From Curtobacterium sp. ZW137 (GTDB taxonomy: Bacteria; Actinomycetota; Actinomycetes; Actinomycetales; Microbacteriaceae): a stretch of DNA of 64,000 nucleotides. The notes beneath the pieces are model-generated. The model saw only the letters and a list, made by a program, of their open reading frames with translations. It was not told the DNA's origin and did no database searches. This document shows positions 55,114 to 62,697 of this stretch, in pieces (within the stretch, counting starts at the first letter, position 1; each line of letters begins with the position of its first letter). Where the stretch lies: positions 248,001 to 312,000 of the forward strand of contig NZ_RJKS01000004.1 in assembly GCF_003762905.1 (NCBI RefSeq), written 5' to 3'. Position numbers and translations under genes: made by a program.

Positions 55114-56142
55114 GTGAGCACCGATCTGTCGTCCGCCCGTCGAGCCCCCTCGCTCGCCGCCGTCGCCGAAGCCGCAGGCGTCTCGATGCAGACCGTGTCC
55201 CGCGTGGCGCGCGGCTTCGACAACGTCAGCCCGGACACCCGGCTCCGCGTGCAGGCGGCGATGACCTCGCTCGGCTACCGCCCGAACCGTGCCGCCAGGG
55301 CCCTGCGCTCCGGGCGTTTCCGCACGATCGGCGTGATCATGTTCACGCTCGCGTCGTTCGGCAACATGCGCACCCTCGAGGCGATCGCCGACGCCGCCGG
55401 CGCCGCGGACTTCACGATCACGCTCCTGCCGATGGCATCCCGCACCGAAGAGGGGGTGCGCTCGGCCTTCTCACGCCTGCACGAACAGGCGGTCGACGGC
55501 GTCGTGATCATCATCGAGTCGCACGTCATCGACACCGCCGAGGTCGCCCTCCCCGACGGCGTCCCCGTCGTGGTCGTCGACTCCACCGGCACGACCGAGC
55601 ACCCGGCGATCGACACCGACCAGGCTGAGGGCGCACGGCTCGCCACGCAGCACCTGCTCGACCTCGGGCACGAGACGGTGTGGCACGTCGCCGGGCCGTC
55701 CTCCTCGTACTCCTCGAGCCGGCGACTCGCGGCGTGGCGCTCGACCCTCACCGCGGCCGACCGTCCGGTCCCGCCGGTGTTCCACGGCGACTGGGGCACG
55801 TCGTCCGGCTACCGGGTCGGCCTCGAGATCGCCCGCCGCCCGGAGATCACCGCCGTCTTCGCCGCGAACGACCAGACCGCGCTCGGCATCCTCCGCGCCT
55901 GCCACGAGCTCGGGCGCCCCGTGCCGGAGTCCCTCAGCATCGTGGGCTTCGACGACATGCCGGAGTCCGACTCGTTCTGGCCGCCGCTCACCACCGTCCA
56001 CCAGTCCTTCGACGAGGTCGGGCGCCGCGCAGTCTCGACGCTCCTCACCCAGATCGAGGGCGCGCCGGTCACCGCCGCGACGGACTTCGTCCCGGTGCGC
56101 CTGGTCGTGCGCGCGAGCACGGCGGCGCCGCCGGCGCGCTGA
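55114..56142 (+). CDS. LacI-family regulator, divergent from GH35 operon
   Basis: A 342-residue repressor. HTH SLAAVAEAAGVSMQTVSRVARGFDNVSPDTRLRV (about 12-45), hinge ARALRSGRFRTIG, effector domain ending GFDDMPESDSFWPPLTTVHQS. GTG 55114 was preferred to an ATG at 55099 because the sequence GAGAGGGGGC between them is the ribosome binding site. Probably controls the beta-galactoside operon through the two operators at 55002-55052. Confidence 0.87.
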   Translation: MSTDLSSARRAPSLAAVAEAAGVSMQTVSRVARGFDNVSPDTRLRVQAAMTSLGYRPNRAARALRSGRFRTIGVIMFTLASFGNMRTLEAIADAAGAADFTITLLPMASRTEEGVRSAFSRLHEQAVDGVVIIIESHVIDTAEVALPDGVPVVVVDSTGTTEHPAIDTDQAEGARLATQHLLDLGHETVWHVAGPSSSYSSSRRLAAWRSTLTAADRPVPPVFHGDWGTSSGYRVGLEIARRPEITAVFAANDQTALGILRACHELGRPVPESLSIVGFDDMPESDSFWPPLTTVHQSFDEVGRRAVSTLLTQIEGAPVTAATDFVPVRLVVRASTAAPPAR

Positions 56143-56285
56143 CGCGCCGCGCCGGCGCGCTTACGCGGCGCGCTGACGCGCCGCGCCGGCGCGCGCGCCG
56201 CGCGCCCGTCCGCCCGCAGTGTGCGCGGTTCCGCACACCGTGCCCGGCGCGGCAGGCCGCACCATGTCCGCAAGCTCGCACACTG

Positions 56286-56330
56286 CGGACGGGAGGCGCG
56301 TGCCGGCCCCGCACCGAGCCTCCCGCCCGG
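56286..56330. terminator. Imperfect CGGACGGGAGGC hairpin
   Basis: CGGACGGGAGGC at 56286-56297 pairs imperfectly with GCCTCCCGCCCG about 20 nt later. Downstream of lacI. Confidence 0.55.
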
Positions 56331-56340
56331 TGGTCCGCAC

Positions 56341-56420
56341 GTTCCTTCCCAGCGCGCGCGCACTGGAAAGAGGAAACGCGCGTAGGAGGTCGGAAGAACC
56401 GACCACCTACGCGCGTTTCG
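56341..56420. repeat. ~80-bp hairpin element, copy 2
   Basis: GTTCCTTCCCAGCGCG start; 21-bp stem 56373-56393 and 56399-56419 (one mismatch), loop AAGAA. Confidence 0.85.
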
Positions 56421-56455
56421 ACCACCTGCGCGGGGTGGTCGCGACTGCCCACCAC

Positions 56456-56535
56456 GTTCCTTCCCATCGCGCGCGCACTGGGAAGCGGGAACGCGCGTAG
56501 GAGGTCGGAAGAACCGACCACCTACGCGCGTTTCG
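56456..56535. repeat. ~80-bp hairpin element, copy 3
   Basis: GTTCCTTCCCATCGCG start; stem 56488-56508 and 56514-56534, loop AAGAA. Same orientation as copy 2, 115 bp away. Confidence 0.85.
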
Positions 56536-56645
56536 ACCACCTACGCGCGAAACGACCGACCGCGCGCCCGGCCGCTCCGCGACCGACCGGCCGGCCGGCC
56601 GCTCCGCGCCCGGCCGCGGCCGGCCGCTCCGCGGACGCGCAGCAC

Positions 56646-58151
56646 CTACCCGATCGACAGCGCCGTCCAGCTCACCGGGGGGAGCTCGATCGTGACGGTG
56701 TCGCCCTCGCGGCGGACCGTGTCGTTCGTGCGGAGCCCGACGCGCGCGGTGTTCGCGAGGTCGTTCACCGCGTGCAGGTCGTCGTCCCAGACACCCTCGG
56801 CGTGCACGTCACCCGACACGGCGAGGCCACCGAGGTCGATCGTGACCGTGGTGCTCTCGGACGGGTGGCGGTTGACGAGGAAGACGGCTGCCGTGCCGTC
56901 CTCGGTGACCGTGGCGGCGGAGTCGACGACCGGCACGTCCCCGTACTTGCCACCGTCGACGGTGTCACCCGACGCGACGACCCGCAGCGAGGTGCCGTGC
57001 GCCAGGCGCGACGTCAGCGAGAACGGGAAGAACGTGGTCTGGCGCCAGGCCTCGCCACCGGGCTCGGTCATGATCGGGCCGATCACGTTGACGAGCTGCG
57101 CGATGGAGGCCGACGCGACCCGGTCCGCGTGCCGGAGGAGCGAGATGAGCAAGCCGCCCACGACGACGGCGTCCGCCACGGTGTACACGTCCTCGAGCAG
57201 GCGCGGTGCGACCGGCCACTCGTCGAGCGTGAAGGACTGCTGCTGCTCGTTCCACTTCGTGATCGACCAGACGTTCCACTCGTCGAACGAGATGTCGATG
57301 CGCTTGTCGGACTTCTTGTGCGCCTGCACGTGGTCCGCCGCCGTGGTGACGGTGTCGATGAACTTGTCCATGTTCACGCCGGAGGCGAGGAACGACGCGA
57401 GGTCGTCGCCCTCCTCGTAGTACGCGTGCGCGGAGATGTAGTCGACGTCGTCGTAGGCGTGCTCGAGGACGGTGCGCTCCCACTCGCCGAACGTCGGCAT
57501 CGACGCTCCGGAGGAACCGCAGATGACGAGCTCCAGGTCCGGCTGGATCTGGCGCATGCCCTTCGCGGTCATCGCGGCGAGCTTGCCGTAGTCGTCGGCG
57601 TTCTTGTGGCCGAGCTGCCAGGGCCCGTCCATCTCGTTGCCGAGGCACCACATCGTGACGCCGAAGGGCTCCTCGCGGCCGTTGCGCTTGCGCTCCTCGG
57701 AGCGGGCGGTGCCGCCGGGGATGTTCGCGTACTCGAGCAGTTCGATGGCGGCGTCGGTGCCGCGGGTGCCGAGGTTGACGGCGAGCATCATCTCGGAGCC
57801 GACGGAGTCGAGCCACTGCTGGAACTCGTGGAGGCCGACCTCGTTCGTCTCGGTGGAGTGCCACGCGAGGTCGAGGCGGCGGGGTCGCTGGTCGACCGGG
57901 CCGACGCCGTCCTCCCACTTGTAGCCGGAGACGAAGTTGCCGCCGGGGTAGCGGATGGTGGTGACGCCGAGCTCCTTGACGAGCTCGATGACGTCCTTGC
58001 GGAAGCCGTGCTCGTCGGCGGTCTCGTGGGCGGGTTCGTGGATGCCGTCGTAGACGTGGCGGCCGAGGTGCTCGACGAAGCCACCGAACAGACGGCGGCG
58101 CACCGGCCCCACGGTGAACGCGGCGTCCAGGACGAGGTGTGTGCGGGGCAT
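56646..58151 (-). CDS. abfA: GH51 alpha-L-arabinofuranosidase
   Basis: A 501-residue intracellular arabinofuranosidase. GGFVEHLGRHVYDGI and IRYPGGNFVSGYKWEDGVGP are family signatures; acid/base Glu173 in CLGNEMDG and nucleophile Glu291 in FDEWNVW match Geobacillus AbfA (Glu175/Glu294). ATG 58151 follows GAAGGAG. Removes alpha-L-arabinose from arabinan or arabinoxylan oligosaccharides, feeding AraBDA. Divergent from a CUT1 transporter; the shared region has two GTGAGCGCTCAC operators, tying it to the arabinose regulon. Confidence 0.93.
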   Translation of the reverse strand: MPRTHLVLDAAFTVGPVRRRLFGGFVEHLGRHVYDGIHEPAHETADEHGFRKDVIELVKELGVTTIRYPGGNFVSGYKWEDGVGPVDQRPRRLDLAWHSTETNEVGLHEFQQWLDSVGSEMMLAVNLGTRGTDAAIELLEYANIPGGTARSEERKRNGREEPFGVTMWCLGNEMDGPWQLGHKNADDYGKLAAMTAKGMRQIQPDLELVICGSSGASMPTFGEWERTVLEHAYDDVDYISAHAYYEEGDDLASFLASGVNMDKFIDTVTTAADHVQAHKKSDKRIDISFDEWNVWSITKWNEQQQSFTLDEWPVAPRLLEDVYTVADAVVVGGLLISLLRHADRVASASIAQLVNVIGPIMTEPGGEAWRQTTFFPFSLTSRLAHGTSLRVVASGDTVDGGKYGDVPVVDSAATVTEDGTAAVFLVNRHPSESTTVTIDLGGLAVSGDVHAEGVWDDDLHAVNDLANTARVGLRTNDTVRREGDTVTIELPPVSWTALSIG

Positions 58152-58184
58152 GGATCTCCTTCGATCGTGCGTGCAACGTGTGGG

Positions 58185-58280
58185 TCCGGGCGGACCCGGT
58201 CCGGGCGAACCCGGGTCCGGGCGAACCCGGTTCCCGGCGAACCGGGGTCCCGGCGAACCGGGCATGGGCGAATCCGGATG
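58185..58280. repeat. 16-bp VNTR in the abfA leader
   Basis: Six tandem units of a 16-bp sequence close to CCGGGCGAACCCGGGT, diverging towards the right. Each unit is itself partly palindromic. Lies between the abfA start and the operator at 58301, so probably in the 5' untranslated region. Confidence 0.85.
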
Positions 58281-58300
58281 GGTGGCACCCCGTCACGAAA

Positions 58301-58312
58301 GTGAGCGCTCAC
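58301..58312. promoter_or_regulatory. LacI-type operator (abfA side)
   Basis: GTGAGCGCTCAC, identical to the araB and chvE sites, 150 bp before the abfA start. Confidence 0.8.
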
Positions 58313-58375
58313 CTGATTGCAACGCTACCGGTATCCGCCCCGACACGAAAGGGGTGGCGCGCCGACGGACTGCGG

Positions 58376-58393
58376 GCTAATGTGAGCGCTCAC
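58376..58393 (+). promoter_or_regulatory. LacI-type operator and -10 (transporter side)
   Basis: Possible -10 GCTAAT (58376-58381) directly followed by GTGAGCGCTCAC (58382-58393), the same arrangement as at chvE. No good -35 seen. 81 bp from the abfA-side operator. Confidence 0.7.
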
Positions 58394-58445
58394 GGAGCAC
58401 CGGCCCAGGTGTTCCCAGCCCGGCCCATCCCGATGGAGTGATGCC

Positions 58446-59801
58446 ATGCCGAATCGACCGACCCCACCCGTGTCGCGACTCACGCGACGCGGCTTCCTGG
58501 CAGCAGGTGCTGCTGCCGCGACCGTCCTGCCACTGGCGGCCTGCTCCAGCCCGCTGTCGGCCGGACTCGCGGGGAGCGCCCTCAACCCCGAGACCCTCGT
58601 CTTCTGGAACCTGTTCGGTGGTGGTGACGGTGCCCGCATGCAGGCGATGGAGGCCGGCTACGCCAAGCAGCACGGCGGATCCTCGTCACTGCAGGCGACG
58701 ACGTTCGCCTGGGGCAACCCGTACTACTCGAAGCTGACACTGGCCACCGTCGGGAACAAGCCGCCGGACGTCGCGGTCGCCCACCTGACCCGGGCGAAGC
58801 CGCTGTGGGACGGGGACCTCCTCGACCCGATCACGTCGGAGGACCTGGCGAGCGTCGGCCTCAGCGCCAGCGACTTCAACCAGAAGGCGTGGACGGCGCA
58901 GAAGACCGACGGCAAGAACATCGCCATCCCGCTCGACACCCACCCGTTCGTGCTCTTCTACAACGTTGACATCTGCAAGAAGGCGGGCCTGCTCGACTCG
59001 GACGGCAACCTCAAGGACCTGTCCGGCATGGACACGTTCGAGGCAGCGATGGCCGCCGCCGCCAAGGTCACCGGCGGCACGGCGCTGAACGTCGCGAACG
59101 TGGTCCCCGAGACCGCGACCCCGTGGCGCTTCTTCTGGACGCTCTACAACCAGATCAACGGCGCGACCCCGTTCCTCAGCGACGGTGGCGCGAAGCTCAC
59201 CGTGAACGAGGACGCCTACAACGAGGTCACCAGCCGCACGCAGAAGTGGGTGCAGCAGGGCTGGCTCAACAAGGCCCTCGACTACGCCACGGCGGAGTCG
59301 CAGATGTTCACCGGCAAGTCCGCGTTCTTCATGCAGGGCGAGTGGGAGATCAGCACCGCGCAGTCGATCAAGGGGCTGAAGTTCGGCATGGCGCCGATCC
59401 CGCAGCTCTACGACAAGCCGGCCACCCAGGCCGACTCGCACACGTTCGTGCTCCCCCGCAAGGACCGGACCCCCGAACAGCGCAAGCAGGCGATGCTCTT
59501 CATCAAGCAGATGCTCGAGCAGAGCATGACCTGGGCCGAAGGTGGCCACGTCCCCGCCTACATGCCCACGTTCGACAGCACCGCGTACAAGAAGCTCACG
59601 CCGCAGTCCAACTACGCAGCGGCCGCCGAGACCGCCGTGTTCGACGACGCCGCCTGGTACGGCGGTTCCGGTTCGACCTTCGAGGGCACCGTCGGCGCCC
59701 AGCTCGCCCTCGTGCAACAGGGCAGCTCCTCCCCCGCGCAGGCGCTGAAGGCGATCAAGTCCCAGCTCGCGACCTACCTCAACACCCCGAGCCCGCTGTG
59801 A
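58446..59801 (+). CDS. CUT1 sugar-binding lipoprotein (arabinose regulon)
   Basis: A 451-residue family-1 solute-binding protein. Signal with TRRGFLAAG (twin-arginine type) and lipobox AAC near residue 33. ATG 58446 follows GGAG. Shares its control region with the divergent abfA, so arabino-oligosaccharides are the likely ligand. Followed by two permeases, with no ATPase. Confidence 0.87.
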   Translation: MPNRPTPPVSRLTRRGFLAAGAAAATVLPLAACSSPLSAGLAGSALNPETLVFWNLFGGGDGARMQAMEAGYAKQHGGSSSLQATTFAWGNPYYSKLTLATVGNKPPDVAVAHLTRAKPLWDGDLLDPITSEDLASVGLSASDFNQKAWTAQKTDGKNIAIPLDTHPFVLFYNVDICKKAGLLDSDGNLKDLSGMDTFEAAMAAAAKVTGGTALNVANVVPETATPWRFFWTLYNQINGATPFLSDGGAKLTVNEDAYNEVTSRTQKWVQQGWLNKALDYATAESQMFTGKSAFFMQGEWEISTAQSIKGLKFGMAPIPQLYDKPATQADSHTFVLPRKDRTPEQRKQAMLFIKQMLEQSMTWAEGGHVPAYMPTFDSTAYKKLTPQSNYAAAAETAVFDDAAWYGGSGSTFEGTVGAQLALVQQGSSSPAQALKAIKSQLATYLNTPSPL

Positions 59802-59837
59802 GCGGGGACGTGAACACCGCGCGAAAGGCACGATGAC

Positions 59838-60803
59838 GTGACCACAGCACCAGTCCTCGACCGCCCGACGGACGCCGCGACCGCTCCACGCCGCATCCGC
59901 ACCTACCGGACCAGCCTCACCCGCGGCCAGGGCCGCAGCGGATGGCTGTTCCTCGCCCCCTTCGGCCTGTTCTACCTGGCCTTCCTCCTCGGTCCGACCG
60001 TGTGGATGCTCGTCTCGAGCTTCTTCAACACCTCGACCGTCCGCACCGGGCTCGGCAGCTTCGCCGGGTTCGCCAACTACGCCGAGATGCTCGGGCGCTC
60101 CGACTTCTGGTCGGCCCTCTGGCACACCCTGCAGTTCACGCTCTACACGACGCCGCCGCTCGTCATCCTGGCGTTCGTGTTCGCCGTGCTGACGAACCGG
60201 ATGAACCGCGGCCAGTGGTTCTTCCGTTTGGCGTTCTTCCTGCCGTTCATCCTGCCGTCGGCGACGATCTCCCTGATCTGGGTGTTCATCTTCACGCCGG
60301 CGACCGGCCTGTGGGCGAGCATGCAGTCCGCGCTCGGCATGACCCCCGGCTCCGGCATCCTGTCCAGCCCGAACACGGCGATGATCGGTGTCGCGATCGC
60401 CACCGTGTGGTGGACGCTCGGCTTCAACTTCGTGCTCTACCTGGCGGGTCTCCAGGAGATCCCCCGCGAGCTGTACGAAGCGGCCGCCGTCGACGGTGCG
60501 TCGAACTGGCAGCAGATCAAGTCGATCACCCTGCCGCTCCTCGGCCGCACGACGACGCTCGTCATCCTGCTGCAGATCATCGCCAGCCTGAAGATCTTCG
60601 ACCAGGTGTACCTGATGACGAACGGCGGGCCGGGCATCTCGACCCAGGTCTCGCTGCAGCTCATCACGGGTGTCGGCTTCACCGACAACCGCCTGGGTGC
60701 GGCGTCGGCCGCGTCGGTGCTCCTGTTCATCGTGATCGTCGCGATCGCAGTCATCCGGCAGCTCGTCGAGCGCGCTGCCGCCAAGCGAGAGATCGGTGCC
60801 TGA
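59838..60803 (+). CDS. CUT1 sugar ABC permease 1 (arabinose regulon)
   Basis: A 321-residue MalF-type permease, six membrane segments, EAA loop ELYEAAAVDGASNWQQIKSI. GTG 59838 follows GAAAGG. 36 bp after the binding-protein gene and 1 nt before the next permease. Confidence 0.88.
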   Translation: MTTAPVLDRPTDAATAPRRIRTYRTSLTRGQGRSGWLFLAPFGLFYLAFLLGPTVWMLVSSFFNTSTVRTGLGSFAGFANYAEMLGRSDFWSALWHTLQFTLYTTPPLVILAFVFAVLTNRMNRGQWFFRLAFFLPFILPSATISLIWVFIFTPATGLWASMQSALGMTPGSGILSSPNTAMIGVAIATVWWTLGFNFVLYLAGLQEIPRELYEAAAVDGASNWQQIKSITLPLLGRTTTLVILLQIIASLKIFDQVYLMTNGGPGISTQVSLQLITGVGFTDNRLGAASAASVLLFIVIVAIAVIRQLVERAAAKREIGA

Positions 60804-60804
60804 G

Positions 60805-61719
60805 ATGTCCACCACCGAGAGCATCACCACGGGTCGCACCAAGCTCCGCACCGGCGTCTCGTCGGCTGCACCGACGAGCGCCGCGAAGATCGGCGTCAGC
60901 GGCAGGGGCTTCACGATCGCGTCGGGCATCATCCTGACGGTCTTCGCGATCATCTGGCTCATCCCGAGCCTGTTCGCACTGAAGACGTCGCTGTCCGACA
61001 ACGGCGTCGCCGCACTGGGCGCGAACTCGATCCTGTCGAACTGGAACCCGACGCTGCACTCCTACGCGGCTCTGTTCCAGGCCGGCGACATCTGGAACTG
61101 GTACCTCGCCAGTGCGATCACCAGCGTGATCACCGCGCTCCTGACGGTGCTGTTCGCGTCGATGGCGGCGTTCGCGCTGTCCCGGCTCGTGTTCCGCGGC
61201 CGGAACGTCGCGTTCCTGCTGATCATCCTCGGGATCATGATCCCGACCCAGGTGCTGATCATCCCGATCTTCCAGGAGCTCAACGCGGTCGGCCTCCTGA
61301 ACACCTACTGGTCGGTGATCTTCCCGCAGGTGCCCGCCGTGATCGCGGTGTTCATCTTCAAGCAGTTCTTCGACGGCATCCCCCGCGAGCTGGAGGAAGC
61401 GGCACGCATCGACGGTGCCGGCATCTGGAAGGTCTACTGGTCGGTGATCCTGCCGCTGTCGCGTCCGGTCATCGCCGCGGTGACGATCCTGACGTTCGTC
61501 GGGGTCTGGAACAACCTGCTCCTGCCCCTGTTCGTGCTGTCGAACCCGGACCTCATGACGATCCCGGTCGGGCTCGCCACGGTCCAGGGCAGCTTCGGCC
61601 AGCGGTACGCCGACATCCAGGCCGGTGCGCTCCTCGCGGCGCTGCCGCTGATCATCCTCTACCTGATCTTCCAGCGGCAGATCGTGGAGGGCGTGACGGG
61701 TTCCGGCCTCAAGGGCTGA
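60805..61719 (+). CDS. CUT1 sugar ABC permease 2 (arabinose regulon)
   Basis: A 304-residue MalG-type permease; EAA loop ELEEAARIDGAGIWKVYWSV. ATG 60805 was preferred over an earlier in-frame start since GAGAGATCGG lies at a fair distance and the gene then follows the previous stop closely. C-terminus TGSGLKG. Confidence 0.88.
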   Translation: MSTTESITTGRTKLRTGVSSAAPTSAAKIGVSGRGFTIASGIILTVFAIIWLIPSLFALKTSLSDNGVAALGANSILSNWNPTLHSYAALFQAGDIWNWYLASAITSVITALLTVLFASMAAFALSRLVFRGRNVAFLLIILGIMIPTQVLIIPIFQELNAVGLLNTYWSVIFPQVPAVIAVFIFKQFFDGIPRELEEAARIDGAGIWKVYWSVILPLSRPVIAAVTILTFVGVWNNLLLPLFVLSNPDLMTIPVGLATVQGSFGQRYADIQAGALLAALPLIILYLIFQRQIVEGVTGSGLKG

Positions 61720-61732
61720 CGCCACCACAGAT

Positions 61733-61776
61733 CGGACGGGAGGCCCGGTGCCAGCTGGCACCGGGCCTCCCGTCCG
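61733..61776. terminator. Perfect palindromic terminator of the CGGACGGGAGGC family
   Basis: A 44-nt perfect palindrome with 21-bp arms (61733-61753 and 61756-61776). Between the convergent permease and SIP genes. Confidence 0.85.
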
Positions 61777-61814
61777 TCGCGTTGCCGGCCCCGATGCGGC
61801 CGTGACCCGCGTGG

Positions 61815-62669
61815 TCAGGCGTCGACGGTCTCGCGGGCCTCGTGCTTCCAGAAGCCGCTGAAGGTGATGCGGCTCTTCGGGAGTCCGGCGCGGTGCAGGT
61901 GACGGCGCCCCTCGGTCGCCAGGCGCGACTCCCCCACCACGAACGCGTACCCGCGGTCGTCGGCCGGGGTGTGCCGGCGGAGCTCCTCGAGCGCGGCGGC
62001 ACCGGGGACGGCGTGCCCGTCGTGGGCACCACGTGCGTCGTCGCGGACGATCCAGGTGACCGTGACACCGGCCGGGGCGTCGAGCTCGCGGACGTCCGCC
62101 GCCGTGGGGACCTCTTGGATGATGTGTCCGACGGCGTCGCGGGGCAGGGACGCGGCGATCCCGACGACGCCCGGCAGACCGGTCTCCTCGGCGACGACCA
62201 GGACCTCGGTCGCGTCGTCGGGGCAGTCGAAGATGCAGCCCTGGTCGAGGATCGCGAGCCGGTCGCCCGGTCGTGCGGCGCAGGCCCAGAGCGCGGCGCG
62301 GCCGTCGAGCTCGCCGTCGGCGTTCGTGTGCACCACGAAGTCGATGTCCATCTCCGCCGCGGTCGCGGGGGTCGCTCGGCGGAACGCGGCGACGGTGTAG
62401 TTCGCACAGTGCGGGCGGACGTCCTCGGGGATCGCGAGGAACGGCGGCCACCACTTCGTGCCGTCGAGCTCCGGAAGCCGGAACTCGTCCTGGTGCGGGA
62501 GCGGCAGGAAGAGGCGGAACCAGTGGTCGAACCCCATGTAGGCGAACTCGTGGAGATCGTCCCCGGTGATCGTCACGCGGTGCATCGAGGGCGTCGCGCG
62601 TTCGGAGCGGAGCACCTGCGCACGGAAGAGCCGGGGATTCGTGGGCAGGAGCCGCGGGGTCTTCGCCAT
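61815..62669 (-). CDS. Siderophore-interacting protein (ferric-siderophore reductase)
   Basis: A 284-residue SIP-family flavin reductase that releases iron from imported siderophores. FAD-binding NYTVAAFRR, NAD-binding WACAARPGDRL, then VVAEETGLPGVVGIAASLP; the C-terminus has FVVGESRLATEGRRHLHR and GFWKHE. The ATG overlaps the iron box, so the mRNA is probably leaderless. Divergent from FecCD permeases. Confidence 0.9.
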   Translation of the reverse strand: MAKTPRLLPTNPRLFRAQVLRSERATPSMHRVTITGDDLHEFAYMGFDHWFRLFLPLPHQDEFRLPELDGTKWWPPFLAIPEDVRPHCANYTVAAFRRATPATAAEMDIDFVVHTNADGELDGRAALWACAARPGDRLAILDQGCIFDCPDDATEVLVVAEETGLPGVVGIAASLPRDAVGHIIQEVPTAADVRELDAPAGVTVTWIVRDDARGAHDGHAVPGAAALEELRRHTPADDRGYAFVVGESRLATEGRRHLHRAGLPKSRITFSGFWKHEARETVDA

Positions 62670-62687
62670 GAGGCAAGGCTAACCTAA
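62669..62687. promoter_or_regulatory. Iron box (DtxR/IdeR-type operator)
   Basis: TTAGGTTAGCCTTGCCTCA on the minus strand, a 16/19 match to the consensus palindrome TTAGGTTAGCCTAACCTAA. It covers the start of SIP and the -10 region of the permease gene; DtxR-Fe2+ should repress both. Confidence 0.85.
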
Positions 62688-62697
62688 GATGTTCTCC

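Larger units (their letters stand above)
56143..56645. other. Intergenic region between lacI and abfA, repeat-rich
   Basis: 503 bp between convergent genes. It starts with a 25-bp direct repeat of CGCGCC-type sequence (56136-56160 and 56170-56194, the first overlapping the lacI stop), then an imperfect CGGACGGGAGGC hairpin (56286-56330), then two copies of the ~80-bp hairpin element, then CCGGCCG-rich sequence up to abfA. No gene seen. Confidence 0.75.
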
